Of a stretch of 64,000 nt of DNA, positions 30,504-41,116 are shown piece after piece. This DNA is from Chthonomonadaceae bacterium (GTDB lineage: Bacteria; Armatimonadota; Chthonomonadetes; Chthonomonadales; Chthonomonadaceae). Under the pieces are notes generated by a model. It made no database searches. It saw only the letters and a program-made list of their open reading frames with translations, and was not told the DNA's origin. Location: the NCBI GenBank assembly GCA_025352825.1, contig JANXSG010000041.1, forward strand, positions 1-64,000, in the 5' to 3' direction. The number at the start of each line of letters is the position of its first letter. Position 1 is the stretch's first letter. The translations under genes and the position numbers were made by a program.

Positions 30504-33366
30504 TTTGGCATCAGCACGAACCGATAACCTGGTAGGCAAACTTCTTAATCGTGGCGCCGATGCTCTCCCAGCTCAGATCGACACTATTTTACAACAGCCT
30601 GACGGAGAGTCAAAGCTTTTTCGTGCCCTAAATCTCCTTGTTCCATCGAATCCTACCACTGCACTCCAACTTGCTAGAAAGCTCGAAGATCGCTTGATAC
30701 GATCGGGCGATAAATCCCTTGCACTGCCCACCTACAGACTGCTTGCTCAGACCCAGCGTGCGCTGGGGAGTCATCAAGATGCAATTATATCATACGAAGC
30801 AGTACGAAATGGTACGGGCAATACAACGGACGATCTTTCCACCGCTCAACATCTAACAGGTTATGTCGATTCCCTGGGAATAGTTGGCCGACCCGAGGAT
30901 GCCCTTAAATTAGCAGATTCACTATTCCGCACACTTATCGCAGGCGGCGATTTACTGGAAGCGGCTAACGTGATGATCAACGCCGGAAATATCCTCTACC
31001 GGCGAGATGATTTCAATAAAGCCTTGGGATGCTACGACCGAGCCGAATCGCTTTTCACAGGAGAAGCCGAGAAAAAAAATCGTGCCAGGGTAATGGCTAA
31101 CCGTGCAAATGTTCTCACTCAGCTGCATCGCGAAGAGGAGGCAGCAAAACTGCTCCAGCAGGCAGGTGAACTATTTGCAGAGTGTGGAATGGAACTCTCC
31201 GTCGGAATGGTGCAGGCTAACGAAGGATATCTGCAATTTATTTCCGGACGGCATATCTCGGCTATTTCTTTGCTTAACTTAGCAAGAGAGCTTTTCCAAG
31301 CGCATGGAAGATTGGTAGAAACAGCAAAATGCGATGCCGATATTGCCGAAGTATATCGTGAACTGAATCTGCTCTCTGAGAGCAGAGAGTGTGCCACTCG
31401 AGCTATTCAGACATTCCAAAGTATTCCAATGCCCTACGAAGAGGCTCGAGCCGAAATGACTCTTGCGAGTGTCTATAGCGCGCAGGGATTGCCAGATGAT
31501 TCTCTGGAGTCACTCATAAGAGCAAAAGCCATTTTTGATTCGCTTGGAAATACACTGTATCAGTCGATTGTGCATCTCATGACTGCCCGTGTGCTGCATC
31601 AGATAGGCAGAGAAGATGAAGCCGCCTCTGCCTGCGTATCGTCCCTGGATGGATTCAAAAAATCGCACATACGTGCATGGCAGGCGGAAGCAGAACTCTT
31701 CCAAATGGAGCTGAGTGCATCATCCATACTGTCCGAAGCAAAGTTCCGAAGTATCATAAGCACCGCTAAGAGCACAGGGCGCCCATGGCTTCTTGCCAGG
31801 GCAGAGCGTGCTTATGGGCAGTATCTGCTGACCACCGGAAAAAACCAGCCTGCAGTGAGTCATCTCAGAAAGAGCGTTGAAGCGCTCGAAGTGGTACGAA
31901 CAGGTGCAGTTCAAGAAGATATCTACACTTCTTTTATTGAGGATAAGATAAGTATTTATGAAGATTTAGTTTCTCAGTTACTAGCACGAGGCAGAGCAGC
32001 CGATATTGGCGAAGCCCTTCAAGTGGTGGAGAAGGCACGTTCCCGCATGCTGTTGGAACGCATGCATTCTACTCTTGAAAAGCAGCGTACTGAAGATATC
32101 TCTGAAGATAAAAAAGCGAATTTATTAACACTGCGGGCCAAACTTTCGAGAGCTTTCCATCGTATGCACTCCACTGAACCGGATAGTCTGCAGCGCCGTG
32201 CGGAAATTGATCGTGAAAACTCTTTTCACCTCCGATCGCTAGAACGAACCTATAAGAAAGCCCTCCTCGATCAAGAAATTTCACTTGCGGCACCGAATTC
32301 TGCTGAAAACGGAATCAGAAGCATCCCTAGTGTCTCCATGCTGCAATCAGCCATTGCAGACGACGAAAGCCTGATTGAGTATTTCGCTGTGAATGGCATG
32401 ATCGGAGCCTTTATTCTGGATCGACAACAGATTGTGGTGGTGAAAAATATTGCGTCGTCTGATGAGTTATCACATTATACAAGACGGCTTAGATATCATA
32501 TTCAGCGTGCGGAAATCATGGATCGCTATTTCAGTACACGCAAAGAGAGTATGCAGGAAGAGCTAGTCTGTCTTCTACAAAAATTATATCAACTTCTACT
32601 CGCTCCCGTTTTAGACCGTCTCCGACACAAAAAAATTGTCGTAATACTTCATGGATTATTACATGGAATTCCTATCCACGCTCTCCATGACGGCTCGAAT
32701 TATGTACTTGATAACTACGAAACAGTATATGCAGCTAGTGCATCCACATGGTACTTAAGTCGTACCCAACACGATAAAAATACTGGATTAATTAAGGACT
32801 CAGCCACTTCGGGAACACTCCTTATGGCAATTCCGTCAAAAGGTATTGAGCGAGTCTCCGGTGAAGTAGACGGTCTCGCTAAATCATTAGAAAAGCCGAT
32901 CGTTTTTCATGGTGAAGAAGCTACGATACAGGCGTTTCGAGAAAATGCACCTCGATGCAAGACAATCCATATTGCTACGCATGCTGTTTTTCGTGAGGAT
33001 AGTCCACTCTTTTCCGCTTTGAAGTTTAGTGATGGCTGGCTGTTGGCTAGAGATTTATATGACATTAAGCTTAACTGCGACCTAGCTACACTTTCTGCAT
33101 GTCGCACAGGTTCGACATTTGTTGCTCCCGGTGATGAAATATATGGGCTTGCACGAGGATTTCTTTTTGCTGGAGTGCGCTCTTTAGCGGTAAGTTTGTG
33201 GCCCGCAGATGATGAAGCCACCTCGGAGCTGATGCCGTTGTTTTACGAGGGAATTAATCAAGGGAAATCGCACGCGAGAGCTCTTCGTGATGCTCAAAAA
33301 ACGATGCGTTTGAAATATCCACATCCCTATCACTGGGCACCGTTCATAATCATAGGGGAGAGATAA
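30460..33366 (+). CDS. TPR-repeat CHAT-domain protein
   Basis: TPR-like repeats in residues ~1-450; CHAT motifs CKTIHIATHAVFREDSPLFSALKFSDGWL, LATLSACRTGSTFVAPGDEIYGLARGFLFAGVRSLAVSLWPADDEATSELM. His and Cys of the catalytic dyad present. Start may be GTG 30460 or TTG 30505. Confidence 0.92.
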   Translation: MVIYSKLKTWRWEHDLASARTDNLVGKLLNRGADALPAQIDTILQQPDGESKLFRALNLLVPSNPTTALQLARKLEDRLIRSGDKSLALPTYRLLAQTQRALGSHQDAIISYEAVRNGTGNTTDDLSTAQHLTGYVDSLGIVGRPEDALKLADSLFRTLIAGGDLLEAANVMINAGNILYRRDDFNKALGCYDRAESLFTGEAEKKNRARVMANRANVLTQLHREEEAAKLLQQAGELFAECGMELSVGMVQANEGYLQFISGRHISAISLLNLARELFQAHGRLVETAKCDADIAEVYRELNLLSESRECATRAIQTFQSIPMPYEEARAEMTLASVYSAQGLPDDSLESLIRAKAIFDSLGNTLYQSIVHLMTARVLHQIGREDEAASACVSSLDGFKKSHIRAWQAEAELFQMELSASSILSEAKFRSIISTAKSTGRPWLLARAERAYGQYLLTTGKNQPAVSHLRKSVEALEVVRTGAVQEDIYTSFIEDKISIYEDLVSQLLARGRAADIGEALQVVEKARSRMLLERMHSTLEKQRTEDISEDKKANLLTLRAKLSRAFHRMHSTEPDSLQRRAEIDRENSFHLRSLERTYKKALLDQEISLAAPNSAENGIRSIPSVSMLQSAIADDESLIEYFAVNGMIGAFILDRQQIVVVKNIASSDELSHYTRRLRYHIQRAEIMDRYFSTRKESMQEELVCLLQKLYQLLLAPVLDRLRHKKIVVILHGLLHGIPIHALHDGSNYVLDNYETVYAASASTWYLSRTQHDKNTGLIKDSATSGTLLMAIPSKGIERVSGEVDGLAKSLEKPIVFHGEEATIQAFRENAPRCKTIHIATHAVFREDSPLFSALKFSDGWLLARDLYDIKLNCDLATLSACRTGSTFVAPGDEIYGLARGFLFAGVRSLAVSLWPADDEATSELMPLFYEGINQGKSHARALRDAQKTMRLKYPHPYHWAPFIIIGER

Positions 33367-33370
33367 ACGT

Positions 33371-34627
33371 ATGATACACAGTAAACGCTTGAAAAATAGT
33401 CACTCTTCAATTTCGATTCTGCTATTTTTTCCGCTAGTAGTAATCCTGTTCTTCTCTGCGAAACCTATCTCTTGGGCTGATGGGGTTCTTTCGGGCCACC
33501 TCATTGTTCGCATTGGAACTGAGAGTGATGTCAAAGGCATCGAGAATGATTATGCGACTTCCTCAATAGATAGAATACCCGGTGCATCCGTCTACTCTCT
33601 AGAAACGCCAGCGGGCAGTGATGATATCACTTTCGCCAATGAGCTTATGTTGGATTCACGGGTACAGGATGTGGAGTTTGATCAAAATTTGGAGCTGCCT
33701 GAGATTCATGGCTATCCATTTCATTTTCCAGTGGATCGTACTTTTAGACCTGGGGCGTACTTAAATCAAAACGCTTATCAACAGGTAAATGCAGGTAACA
33801 ACATGAAATCATGGCAGTTTCCGAACTATTCTTCAGCTTCTATCGTTCCAAGTGGACCGATAGTCGCTATCCTGGATACGGGCGCTGCATTCAACCATTC
33901 GGCCATATCCAGTAATCTTCTTGCAGGTTGGAACTCTTTCGATCCTGGATCACCGCCAGAGGATACTCCGAATTCTGGCAGCAGCCTCTATACTGGCCAC
34001 GGCACCATGATTGCTGCACTTATTACCAGGCTCGCACCTAATTCTCAGATTCTTCCTGTGAGAATATTGGATGGCGATGGAAATGGGTCATTGATGAGTG
34101 TGCTTAAAGGTGTACAGTTCGCGATTGTACAAGGTGCTCGTGTCATCAATATGAGCTTTGGCACCACACAGTATTCTCGTATATTAGACGAGACACTTAG
34201 CCAGGCACGAGAATCCGGAATATTGATCGTAGCTGCGGCGGGCAATTCTGGCAAGAATCAAATAAGCTATCCGGCAGCATACGAAGCAGCAATATCGGTA
34301 GCATCTATCACAGCAAAAGGGCATAAGTCGTCGTTTTCAAACTATGGCACAAAACTTTGTGTCGTTGCTCCAGGGGAGCATATACGCAGTGCCTACTGGA
34401 ATGGCGGATATGCCACATGGTCTGGTACCTCGTTTGCCGCGCCTTTTGTCACAGCACAGGTCGCACTAATTTTGGACAGCTACAGTACTCTGGGAGCAGA
34501 AGCAGTAGAGGAGAGAATTCGCGAAACAGCGCATTCTCTAAACGCATTAAACCCGCTCTATACTGGGCAGCTTGGAAATGGCCTCATCGATATTCAAGCA
34601 TCGCTGAGTGCAGTTTACGATCATTAA
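33371..34627 (+). CDS. Exported S8 (subtilisin-like) serine peptidase
   Basis: Signal peptide SISILLFFPLVVILFFSAKPISWA; triad motifs VAILDTGAAFNHS, GHGTMIAALI, WSGTSFAAPFVTAQVALIL; 4 nt after the CHAT stop codon. Confidence 0.93.
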   Translation: MIHSKRLKNSHSSISILLFFPLVVILFFSAKPISWADGVLSGHLIVRIGTESDVKGIENDYATSSIDRIPGASVYSLETPAGSDDITFANELMLDSRVQDVEFDQNLELPEIHGYPFHFPVDRTFRPGAYLNQNAYQQVNAGNNMKSWQFPNYSSASIVPSGPIVAILDTGAAFNHSAISSNLLAGWNSFDPGSPPEDTPNSGSSLYTGHGTMIAALITRLAPNSQILPVRILDGDGNGSLMSVLKGVQFAIVQGARVINMSFGTTQYSRILDETLSQARESGILIVAAAGNSGKNQISYPAAYEAAISVASITAKGHKSSFSNYGTKLCVVAPGEHIRSAYWNGGYATWSGTSFAAPFVTAQVALILDSYSTLGAEAVEERIRETAHSLNALNPLYTGQLGNGLIDIQASLSAVYDH

Positions 34628-34723
34628 ATCTGTAACCCGCTTAATATCTCCAGTTTTGACTCTGGAATTTGATTTGACGCGTAACTTAATAATGTTCTGA
34701 TTTCCAAAACTTTTATCCTAATT

Positions 34724-35705
34724 GAGGTAATTGCAAAAGTGTGGAAAAGAGGAAATATACTGCTCCTTGTGGGATTTTAAGCTAGTGGGCAATAAGCCAA
34801 AAGGAGTGCATACATGTATAGTATATCCGATTTCTGGTATAAATTTCAATTCTCTCTGATCCCCTATTTAGAAGATTATTCATATACACCAATTAGCAAA
34901 AACTCGAACAATTTCTTCGGACTGTCGACGTTGTAGACTTTGACCTACATATCAACAGCCCATACGTGCATAAAAATGGGACGTATGCGTGCGGATCGAC
35001 GTAATCTCGCCCGGGCTTTCGAGGCTAAAGCCGTATACGATTTGCCCACGACTACACTTCTAGTCGAACATCTCAAAAATGAACCCGATCTGCGCAGGTT
35101 TTGCGGGTTTGAACGCCTCAAAAGAATTCACCTGTATTGAAAACAGCTTAAACAGACGCCCGAAGAGGCGCTGGCAGAACTCTCTAAAGTATGCGATGTT
35201 GGTTGCAAACAAGATTACAAGGGCAATAAGAACTATTGGATAGGTTATAAAGCTCACCTTGACTGAGCAGACGGCGGTTTCCCACTGCAGATGATAACAA
35301 CTTCCGCCTCTGTGCATGATAGCCAGGCTGCTATTTAGGGTGGAGCGTATCACAGCCAGATACGTGACATCATTATACTCTCTCGCGGATTCGGCTTATG
35401 ATGCTCTTGCTGTTCATCTGGCCTGTACGGAGCTTGAGCATGTGGCTATCATCGATGCCAACAAACGCCGCGGAGATGCCGTTCCGATGGAGAAAGATCG
35501 CAAAAGGCGTTACAACCAGCGGACTACTGCGGAACGTGGTAATAGCGGTCTCAAAGATCAATATGGTTTCAGTCATTTAAGAGTACGTGGCCATGCAAAA
35601 GTGCATATGCATCTGATGTTTGGGGTGCTGGCCCTATTCGCTGATCGATTGAACCATGTCTTCAAAACTTTAGCGTGAAAATTTCCCGACTTTTGCACAA
35701 GGCTC
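34724..35705 (+). mobile_element. Degenerate DDE-transposase insertion sequence
   Basis: ORFs 34940-35140 (RRNLARAFEAKAVYDLPTTTLLVEHLKNEPDLRRFCGF) and 35316-35678 (HVAIIDANKRRGDAVPMEKDRKRRYNQRTTAERGNSGLKDQYGFSHLRVRGHAKVHMHLMFGVLALFADRL) read as parts of one transposase. Ends GAGGTAATTGCAAAAGT and (rc) GAGCCTTGTGCAAAAGT. Confidence 0.8.
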
Positions 35706-35764
35706 TATTGGGCAAGTATTAATATCGAAATAGGTATTAATGATCAATATAAGCGAGTATTAAA

Positions 35765-35876
35765 TAGCTGCAAAAAAGCACAAAGTGCGCAAAAAAATAG
35801 TTTCTGCATGTATTTATATGTCAATTTATTGTGATTAGAAATTCTATATAGTCTTTTTGGTGCTTTTTTGCGGCTA
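35765..35876 (+). repeat. 112 bp miniature inverted-repeat element, copy 1
   Basis: TAGCTGCAAAAAAGCAC...GTGCTTTTTTGCGGCTA ends; interior matches the reverse complement of 62516-62625. Confidence 0.8.
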
Positions 35877-36021
35877 TGTTATCTGGTCTACGAGTTCACT
35901 CAGCCTACATCTTCAATGATTTATATTTGAAGTAAGACAATATTCGATTGTGTTAATAGCCATGCTGCATAGTAACAATTAGCGAACGTATAATTCATTC
36001 AGAAAAGACAGAAAGTTTCAC

Positions 36022-36504
36022 ATGGATAATCTCAAACCTGCGTTAAAACGTCAATATCACGCCGCGCACGATATGCTCAAAGGGGCCATTGTGGAGTGCC
36101 CGGACGCCATATGGATCGGTGGCGTTCCACCTCGGAGCTTTTGGAGGCTTGCATATCACACTCTGTTCTATACGCACCTGTATCTGCAGATACGAGATGA
36201 AGAGTTTGTCTGCTGGGAACTGCACCGAGACGAAGTCGAAAGCGACCAGGAAAGTGAGAGACTCGACGCGGCTCCCTATTCCAAGGAGGAGATCCTGGCT
36301 TATTGGGAACTCGTTGAAGCGATGGTCGGTACTCAGCTCGATAAGATCAATCTGAATTCGCCCGAATCTGGTTTTCGCTGGTACAAAATCCCAAAACTCG
36401 ACCACATCATCCTCAATATACGCCACATCCAGGAGCACGCGGGTCAACTCTTGGACCGACTATTCGAAGCGGGTATAGATCAGAAGTGGGTCACGTACCT
36501 ATGA
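36022..36504 (+). CDS. DinB-like protein
   Basis: 160 aa; RLAYHTLFYTHLYLQ, LDHIILNIRHIQEHAGQLLDRLFEAG. Confidence 0.6.
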   Translation: MDNLKPALKRQYHAAHDMLKGAIVECPDAIWIGGVPPRSFWRLAYHTLFYTHLYLQIRDEEFVCWELHRDEVESDQESERLDAAPYSKEEILAYWELVEAMVGTQLDKINLNSPESGFRWYKIPKLDHIILNIRHIQEHAGQLLDRLFEAGIDQKWVTYL

Positions 36505-36884
36505 TGGCTGACATACTCAAGCATGTTTGAAAAGTCTCTGCAGCTCAGTAAGCAATCTATCAATTACTCCCTGGCGAGTTTAGCATCTGACTGCTTTGTT
36601 CGCTGTGATACGATCCGAAGTCTGCTAACCATAGGGCCGGGTAGGGACACTAGCAGTTTCCTCGTCGCTTGCACTTTCGTGGCATATCTCCTGCAAAAAA
36701 ATATCTTACGAAATGATGGAATCTTCTGGTACATTCAGAAATCGTAAAGCTTGCTCTTTTTCAGGACAAATATTCGTGGTTTAAGGAGAAGTCAGGTATA
36801 TTTCTTAAGTAACATTTAAGTTAATAGCGTGTCCAATATCAATACTCAAAGTCGATTTATTTCTCTATTTCAATTTATTAACCT

Positions 36885-39800
36885 GTGAGATATTACATGA
36901 ATTTGTTTCGTTCGTTTCATTCTCTCATGATATTGGGTTCATTAGGCATGTGGTCGGCATCGATACTAAGCGGTTATGCATCTGACGACACTCAGCCACC
37001 TCCTACTCCCGAACAGACAGCCTTTTTTGAAAAATCTATCCGTCCTCTGCTGATAGAGAAATGTTTTGCCTGCCATTCGGATAAAATGCAGATGGGCGGC
37101 TTGCGTCTTGATACTCGTGCATTTATTTTGAAGGGCAACGATCACGGATCATCGCTCAACATGAAACACCCCGAGTTGAGTTCCGTTATTAAAGTTATCC
37201 ATTATGATGGCGCTGTCAAGATGCCGCCTGTCGGGAAATTGAAGCCTCTTGAGATTGCGGCGCTCACAGAATGGGTGCAAATAGGCGCTCCATGGCCTGC
37301 AGACAAGGCAGCCCCTACCCCTTCGGGAACTGCTCCGATGATCATTACGGATGCGCAACGCGCATTCTGGTCATTCAAGCCGGTTCGAAAACCCGCTATT
37401 CCTAAAGTCAAGAATAAAGCCTGGGTTAAATCCGGCATCGATAGTTTCATATTGTCCAAGTTGGAAGCGAAAGCGCTCAAACCCGCTCCACCAGATGATC
37501 GCCGAAGCCTGATCCGGCGAGCCTATTTCGATCTTATCGGACTGCCGCCAACTCCTTTGGAAGTGCAGGCGTTTCTGGTAGATAAATCCCCGAATGCATT
37601 CGCGAAAGTCGTCGATCACCTGCTGGCTTCATCGCACTATGGAGAGCAGTGGGGCAGGCACTGGCTTGACGTAGCACGGTATGCAGATTCTAACGGCCTT
37701 GATGAGAACCTGGCGTTTGGCAATGCCTATCGGTATCGCGACTATGTGATCGATGCGATAAACAAGGACAAGCCTTACAATCAGTTTATCTGTGAGCAGT
37801 TAGCGGGTGATCTGATCCCAGCGGCGAACGATGCAGAACGAAATGAGCATCTCACTGCTACCGGTTTTCTTTCCATGGGGCCTAAAGTGCTTGCCGAGCA
37901 GGACAAGCCCAAGATGGTGATGGACATCGTGGATGAGCAGATCGAAGTTTCGTCGAAAGCTTTTATGGGTCTAACGATTGCCTGCGCGCGCTGCCATAAC
38001 CATAAGTTCGATCCCTTTCCTACTAAAGACTATTACGCACTTGCAGGTATCTTCAAGAGCACCAAAACCATGTCCGACCTGGGTTTTGTGTCGCGGGTTA
38101 ATGAGCGTGACCTGATGACTACGGAGCTCAAGAGTCAGGTTGACGCACACAACGAAAAATTAAAGATCCTCCAGGCCGCCTATAAAGTCATCACAGATAA
38201 AGGAAACGCCGAACTCATAGATCTGGAAAAACGAGATTTCGAGAAATATCTAACTGTAGGTTGGGAACTCGCGCATCAGCCTATTATCAAATCAGTGGCT
38301 GAAACTAAACTTAAAACAGACGATGGTCGAATTCTCATCGAGGCTGAAAATTTCAATCGTGGTACCGTAGTCAAAAACTTTGATACTTACGGCAAGGGCA
38401 TCGGTGTTATCAACAGTTCGGGGGCTCATGGGTACGCGGAGTGGGATATTTCGATACCCAATACAGACGGATATCAAATCGAACTGAGATATGCGTCTGC
38501 TGAAAAACGCCCTGTCCGCATCCTGGCGAATGGCAAAATTCTACAGCGTGATGCAGCCAGCCAGTCGACCGGTAGTTTCAATCCGGATGGCCAAAAATGG
38601 GAAGCTCAAACCGTTACCTTGCTGAACGCAGGGAAAAATACGCTCCGTATCGAAGTGGACGGAAACTTCCCGCATATCGATAAAATCCTTTTTATTCCCT
38701 ATAGCGCTATTGCCGGCTCAGGTGCGAAAATCCCGCTGAATGCAGTTCAATTATCGGAAACAGCGGGCGTGAATTCTGCAATAGCGCTCCGGTCTGCGGA
38801 GATCATCAAAGGAGCTGGGGACATCAAGGCGGCGCGAACTATACTTGCGGATTCCAAAAAAGGACTTCTCTCGATCCCGGATAAAGCCGAACAATACTAT
38901 ACAGCGGCAGAACAGGCACTGGCAACAAGCGCAGATGCAGCGGTGAAAGGAGAAGAGGCGGCAGCGCCAAAAGTACCGAAGACTCTCGCTGTGGAAGAGG
39001 GAGAAATTCAGGATGTGAAAGTTCACATCCGGGGCAGCACTCTCACGTTAGGTGAGGTAGCGCCGAGAACATTTCTAGCTGTTTTGGGCGGCGACAAGGT
39101 GCCTCCAGTAGACAGTAAGCACAGCGGCCGGCTTGAATTTGCGAAATGGCTCACTCGCCCAGAACACCCTCTGACCAGTCGTGTCGAGGTAAATCGGATT
39201 TGGCAAACCCACTTTGGCATGGGAATTGTACGTACTCCCGATAACTGGGGTTTGCTGGGTGATAGACCGCAGCAGCCGGAACTGCTGGATTGGCTGGCGG
39301 CGACATTTATCGAGGATGGATGGTCGCTAAAAAAGATGCATCGTCGTATCATGCTTTCCAGCGCCTATCAGATGAGCTGTGCGGAAGATCCGAAAGCCAT
39401 GCTCGCCGACCCGGATAACAGGTTGATATGGCGGATGAATCGCATTCGCCTGGACGCAGAACCATTCCGAGATGCTATCTTAACGGTCGCCGGGCAGCTG
39501 GATCAAAAGATGGGCGGTTCATTGATGAGTACAGGTGATAACGACTATGTTACGAACGACCAGTCCGGAAACGCCGGTCAGTACACCAGCCCGCGGCGAA
39601 GCGTCTACTTGCCAGTGATCCGCAATGCGCTGTTCGAGATGTTCCAGGCGTTCGATTTTGGTGATCCCAGCGCTCCCCATGCAATGCGCACTTCCACCAC
39701 GGTTGCACCGCAGGCGCTGTATGTGATGAACAGTCCGTTCATCCTTGAAGAGTCCAAAAATTTTGCAAAAGAGCTGATTGTGAGCGCTTCGGATGATACG

Positions 39801-40001
39801 GAACGGATCAAGCACGGATATCTCCGAGCGCTTTCGCGGCCGCCAACAATAAAAGAGTTTGAACGTACAGCAGCCTACCTCAATAGATATCAGACTCAGT
39901 TAATTCCTATGGAAAAAGATGCGGAGAAACGCCGGGCAATGGCCTGGGAAAGCCTGTGCCAAATCATATTCGCATCTAATGAATTTATCTATCTGAATTA
40001 G
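36885..40001 (+). CDS. PSD1 family protein: cytochrome c / DUF1549 / CBM6/35-like insert / DUF1553
   Basis: 1038 aa; CFACHSDKMQMGGLRLDT, YFDLIGLPPTPLEVQAF, WGRHWLDVARYADSNGLDENL, CARCHNHKFDPFP, RVEVNRIWQTHFGMGIVRTPDNWG, RIRLDAEPFRDAIL. Confidence 0.94.
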   Translation: MRYYMNLFRSFHSLMILGSLGMWSASILSGYASDDTQPPPTPEQTAFFEKSIRPLLIEKCFACHSDKMQMGGLRLDTRAFILKGNDHGSSLNMKHPELSSVIKVIHYDGAVKMPPVGKLKPLEIAALTEWVQIGAPWPADKAAPTPSGTAPMIITDAQRAFWSFKPVRKPAIPKVKNKAWVKSGIDSFILSKLEAKALKPAPPDDRRSLIRRAYFDLIGLPPTPLEVQAFLVDKSPNAFAKVVDHLLASSHYGEQWGRHWLDVARYADSNGLDENLAFGNAYRYRDYVIDAINKDKPYNQFICEQLAGDLIPAANDAERNEHLTATGFLSMGPKVLAEQDKPKMVMDIVDEQIEVSSKAFMGLTIACARCHNHKFDPFPTKDYYALAGIFKSTKTMSDLGFVSRVNERDLMTTELKSQVDAHNEKLKILQAAYKVITDKGNAELIDLEKRDFEKYLTVGWELAHQPIIKSVAETKLKTDDGRILIEAENFNRGTVVKNFDTYGKGIGVINSSGAHGYAEWDISIPNTDGYQIELRYASAEKRPVRILANGKILQRDAASQSTGSFNPDGQKWEAQTVTLLNAGKNTLRIEVDGNFPHIDKILFIPYSAIAGSGAKIPLNAVQLSETAGVNSAIALRSAEIIKGAGDIKAARTILADSKKGLLSIPDKAEQYYTAAEQALATSADAAVKGEEAAAPKVPKTLAVEEGEIQDVKVHIRGSTLTLGEVAPRTFLAVLGGDKVPPVDSKHSGRLEFAKWLTRPEHPLTSRVEVNRIWQTHFGMGIVRTPDNWGLLGDRPQQPELLDWLAATFIEDGWSLKKMHRRIMLSSAYQMSCAEDPKAMLADPDNRLIWRMNRIRLDAEPFRDAILTVAGQLDQKMGGSLMSTGDNDYVTNDQSGNAGQYTSPRRSVYLPVIRNALFEMFQAFDFGDPSAPHAMRTSTTVAPQALYVMNSPFILEESKNFAKELIVSASDDTERIKHGYLRALSRPPTIKEFERTAAYLNRYQTQLIPMEKDAEKRRAMAWESLCQIIFASNEFIYLN

Positions 40002-40034
40002 ATACGAAAACTGTTCAATGATGAAGTTTCGCAA

Positions 40035-41024
40035 CGGAATGAACCCGGTTTATTCATGAAGTTTCACTCAAGTTTATTTAAGTTCCGGTTCGGGCTCATT
40101 CTGGCGATTTCGGCTCTTGATAATTGATGCGTTGGCCTTTTTTATTAGCCAGACTGAACTCCTAGGTGTTATGTCTACTGAATCGCACTATCTTAAGATG
40201 ACTACGCCTTTAACTGTGCTCATCAGGCGTGCCATGGGGTGCAAGGTTCTTTTGAGCCAGCCTTTTTAAGATCAAACTATGCGGTTTCAATAATTCTCAT
40301 CACTCAATCGACACGCTGCATCAGCCAGGCGCCCGCTGCAAACGAGCTAACAAAGTGTGCCACAGATGCTGCTGTGGAAACGAAGTCGGTAAATGAAAAC
40401 AGACCCGGCGACTTGTCTCCACAACACTGGCTGCAACTTTAAGCAGGCGCACTCGAACCGTGTTCACCTGAGCCCCGGCATAAGCCGTGACCGAAAGCGT
40501 TAACTGCAATACTTTCATTAATATTGAAGATGCATGGTTCAGCAGCAGGCGTAATTGATTAGCTAAAAACCGGTGACAGCTCGTGCGGCCGCTGCAGAGA
40601 TCGAGCTTGAACTCTTTGATCCTATTTTCCGCGTCTCCCCGCTGGGAATAGGCATGATGCACTTCTTCCGAGGTGCCTTCCGAAGTGTGCGTTACTACAT
40701 AACGACCTTCAGTTTTGTTGCCGTCTACACTGGCCTTGACGATCATCCGAGAACGCTGCTTCCATGATCCCGACTGGTGCATCCATTCGTCGTAGACGCA
40801 GTATCCATGCTTTTGGTAACGATGCCACACGGCAACTTCCATCTCAGCCCAGAGCGCTTTCGCGCGCATGGACTTGGTCGACTGTACTGCCAGAAGGTAG
40901 CCTACCTTCTGGTTTGTATAGGTATAGTCACCATATAATTAACCAAAAGGTCTCATTTTGGCTGCTCTTTTACTAGCAAACTGCAATGATTTTGATCTTA
41001 ACATGCATTATCCGGGTACATTCG
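40035..41024 (-). mobile_element. IS1380-family element, copy B, internally deleted (N-terminal half of transposase missing)
   Basis: ORF 40321-40869(-) RAKALWAEMEVAVWHRYQKHGYCVYDEWMHQSGSWKQRSRMIVKASVDGNKTEGRYVVTHTSEG..YSQRGDAENRIKEFKLDL..; both ends match copy A. Confidence 0.85.
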
Positions 41025-41116
41025 TCCATTCTTTGGGAAGAAACCTACCTAACCTTTAAACCGCCAGCATCGAGCTCGCTATCCAACCATACCTACAATA
41101 CTCTAGAATTCAGTCA

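Noticed and set aside
5540-41024. 5.5-40 kb segment as a composite transposon or genomic island
   Set aside because: It contains many housekeeping genes and the flanking IS copies are both defective; rearrangement is plausible but a mobile cargo element is not supported.
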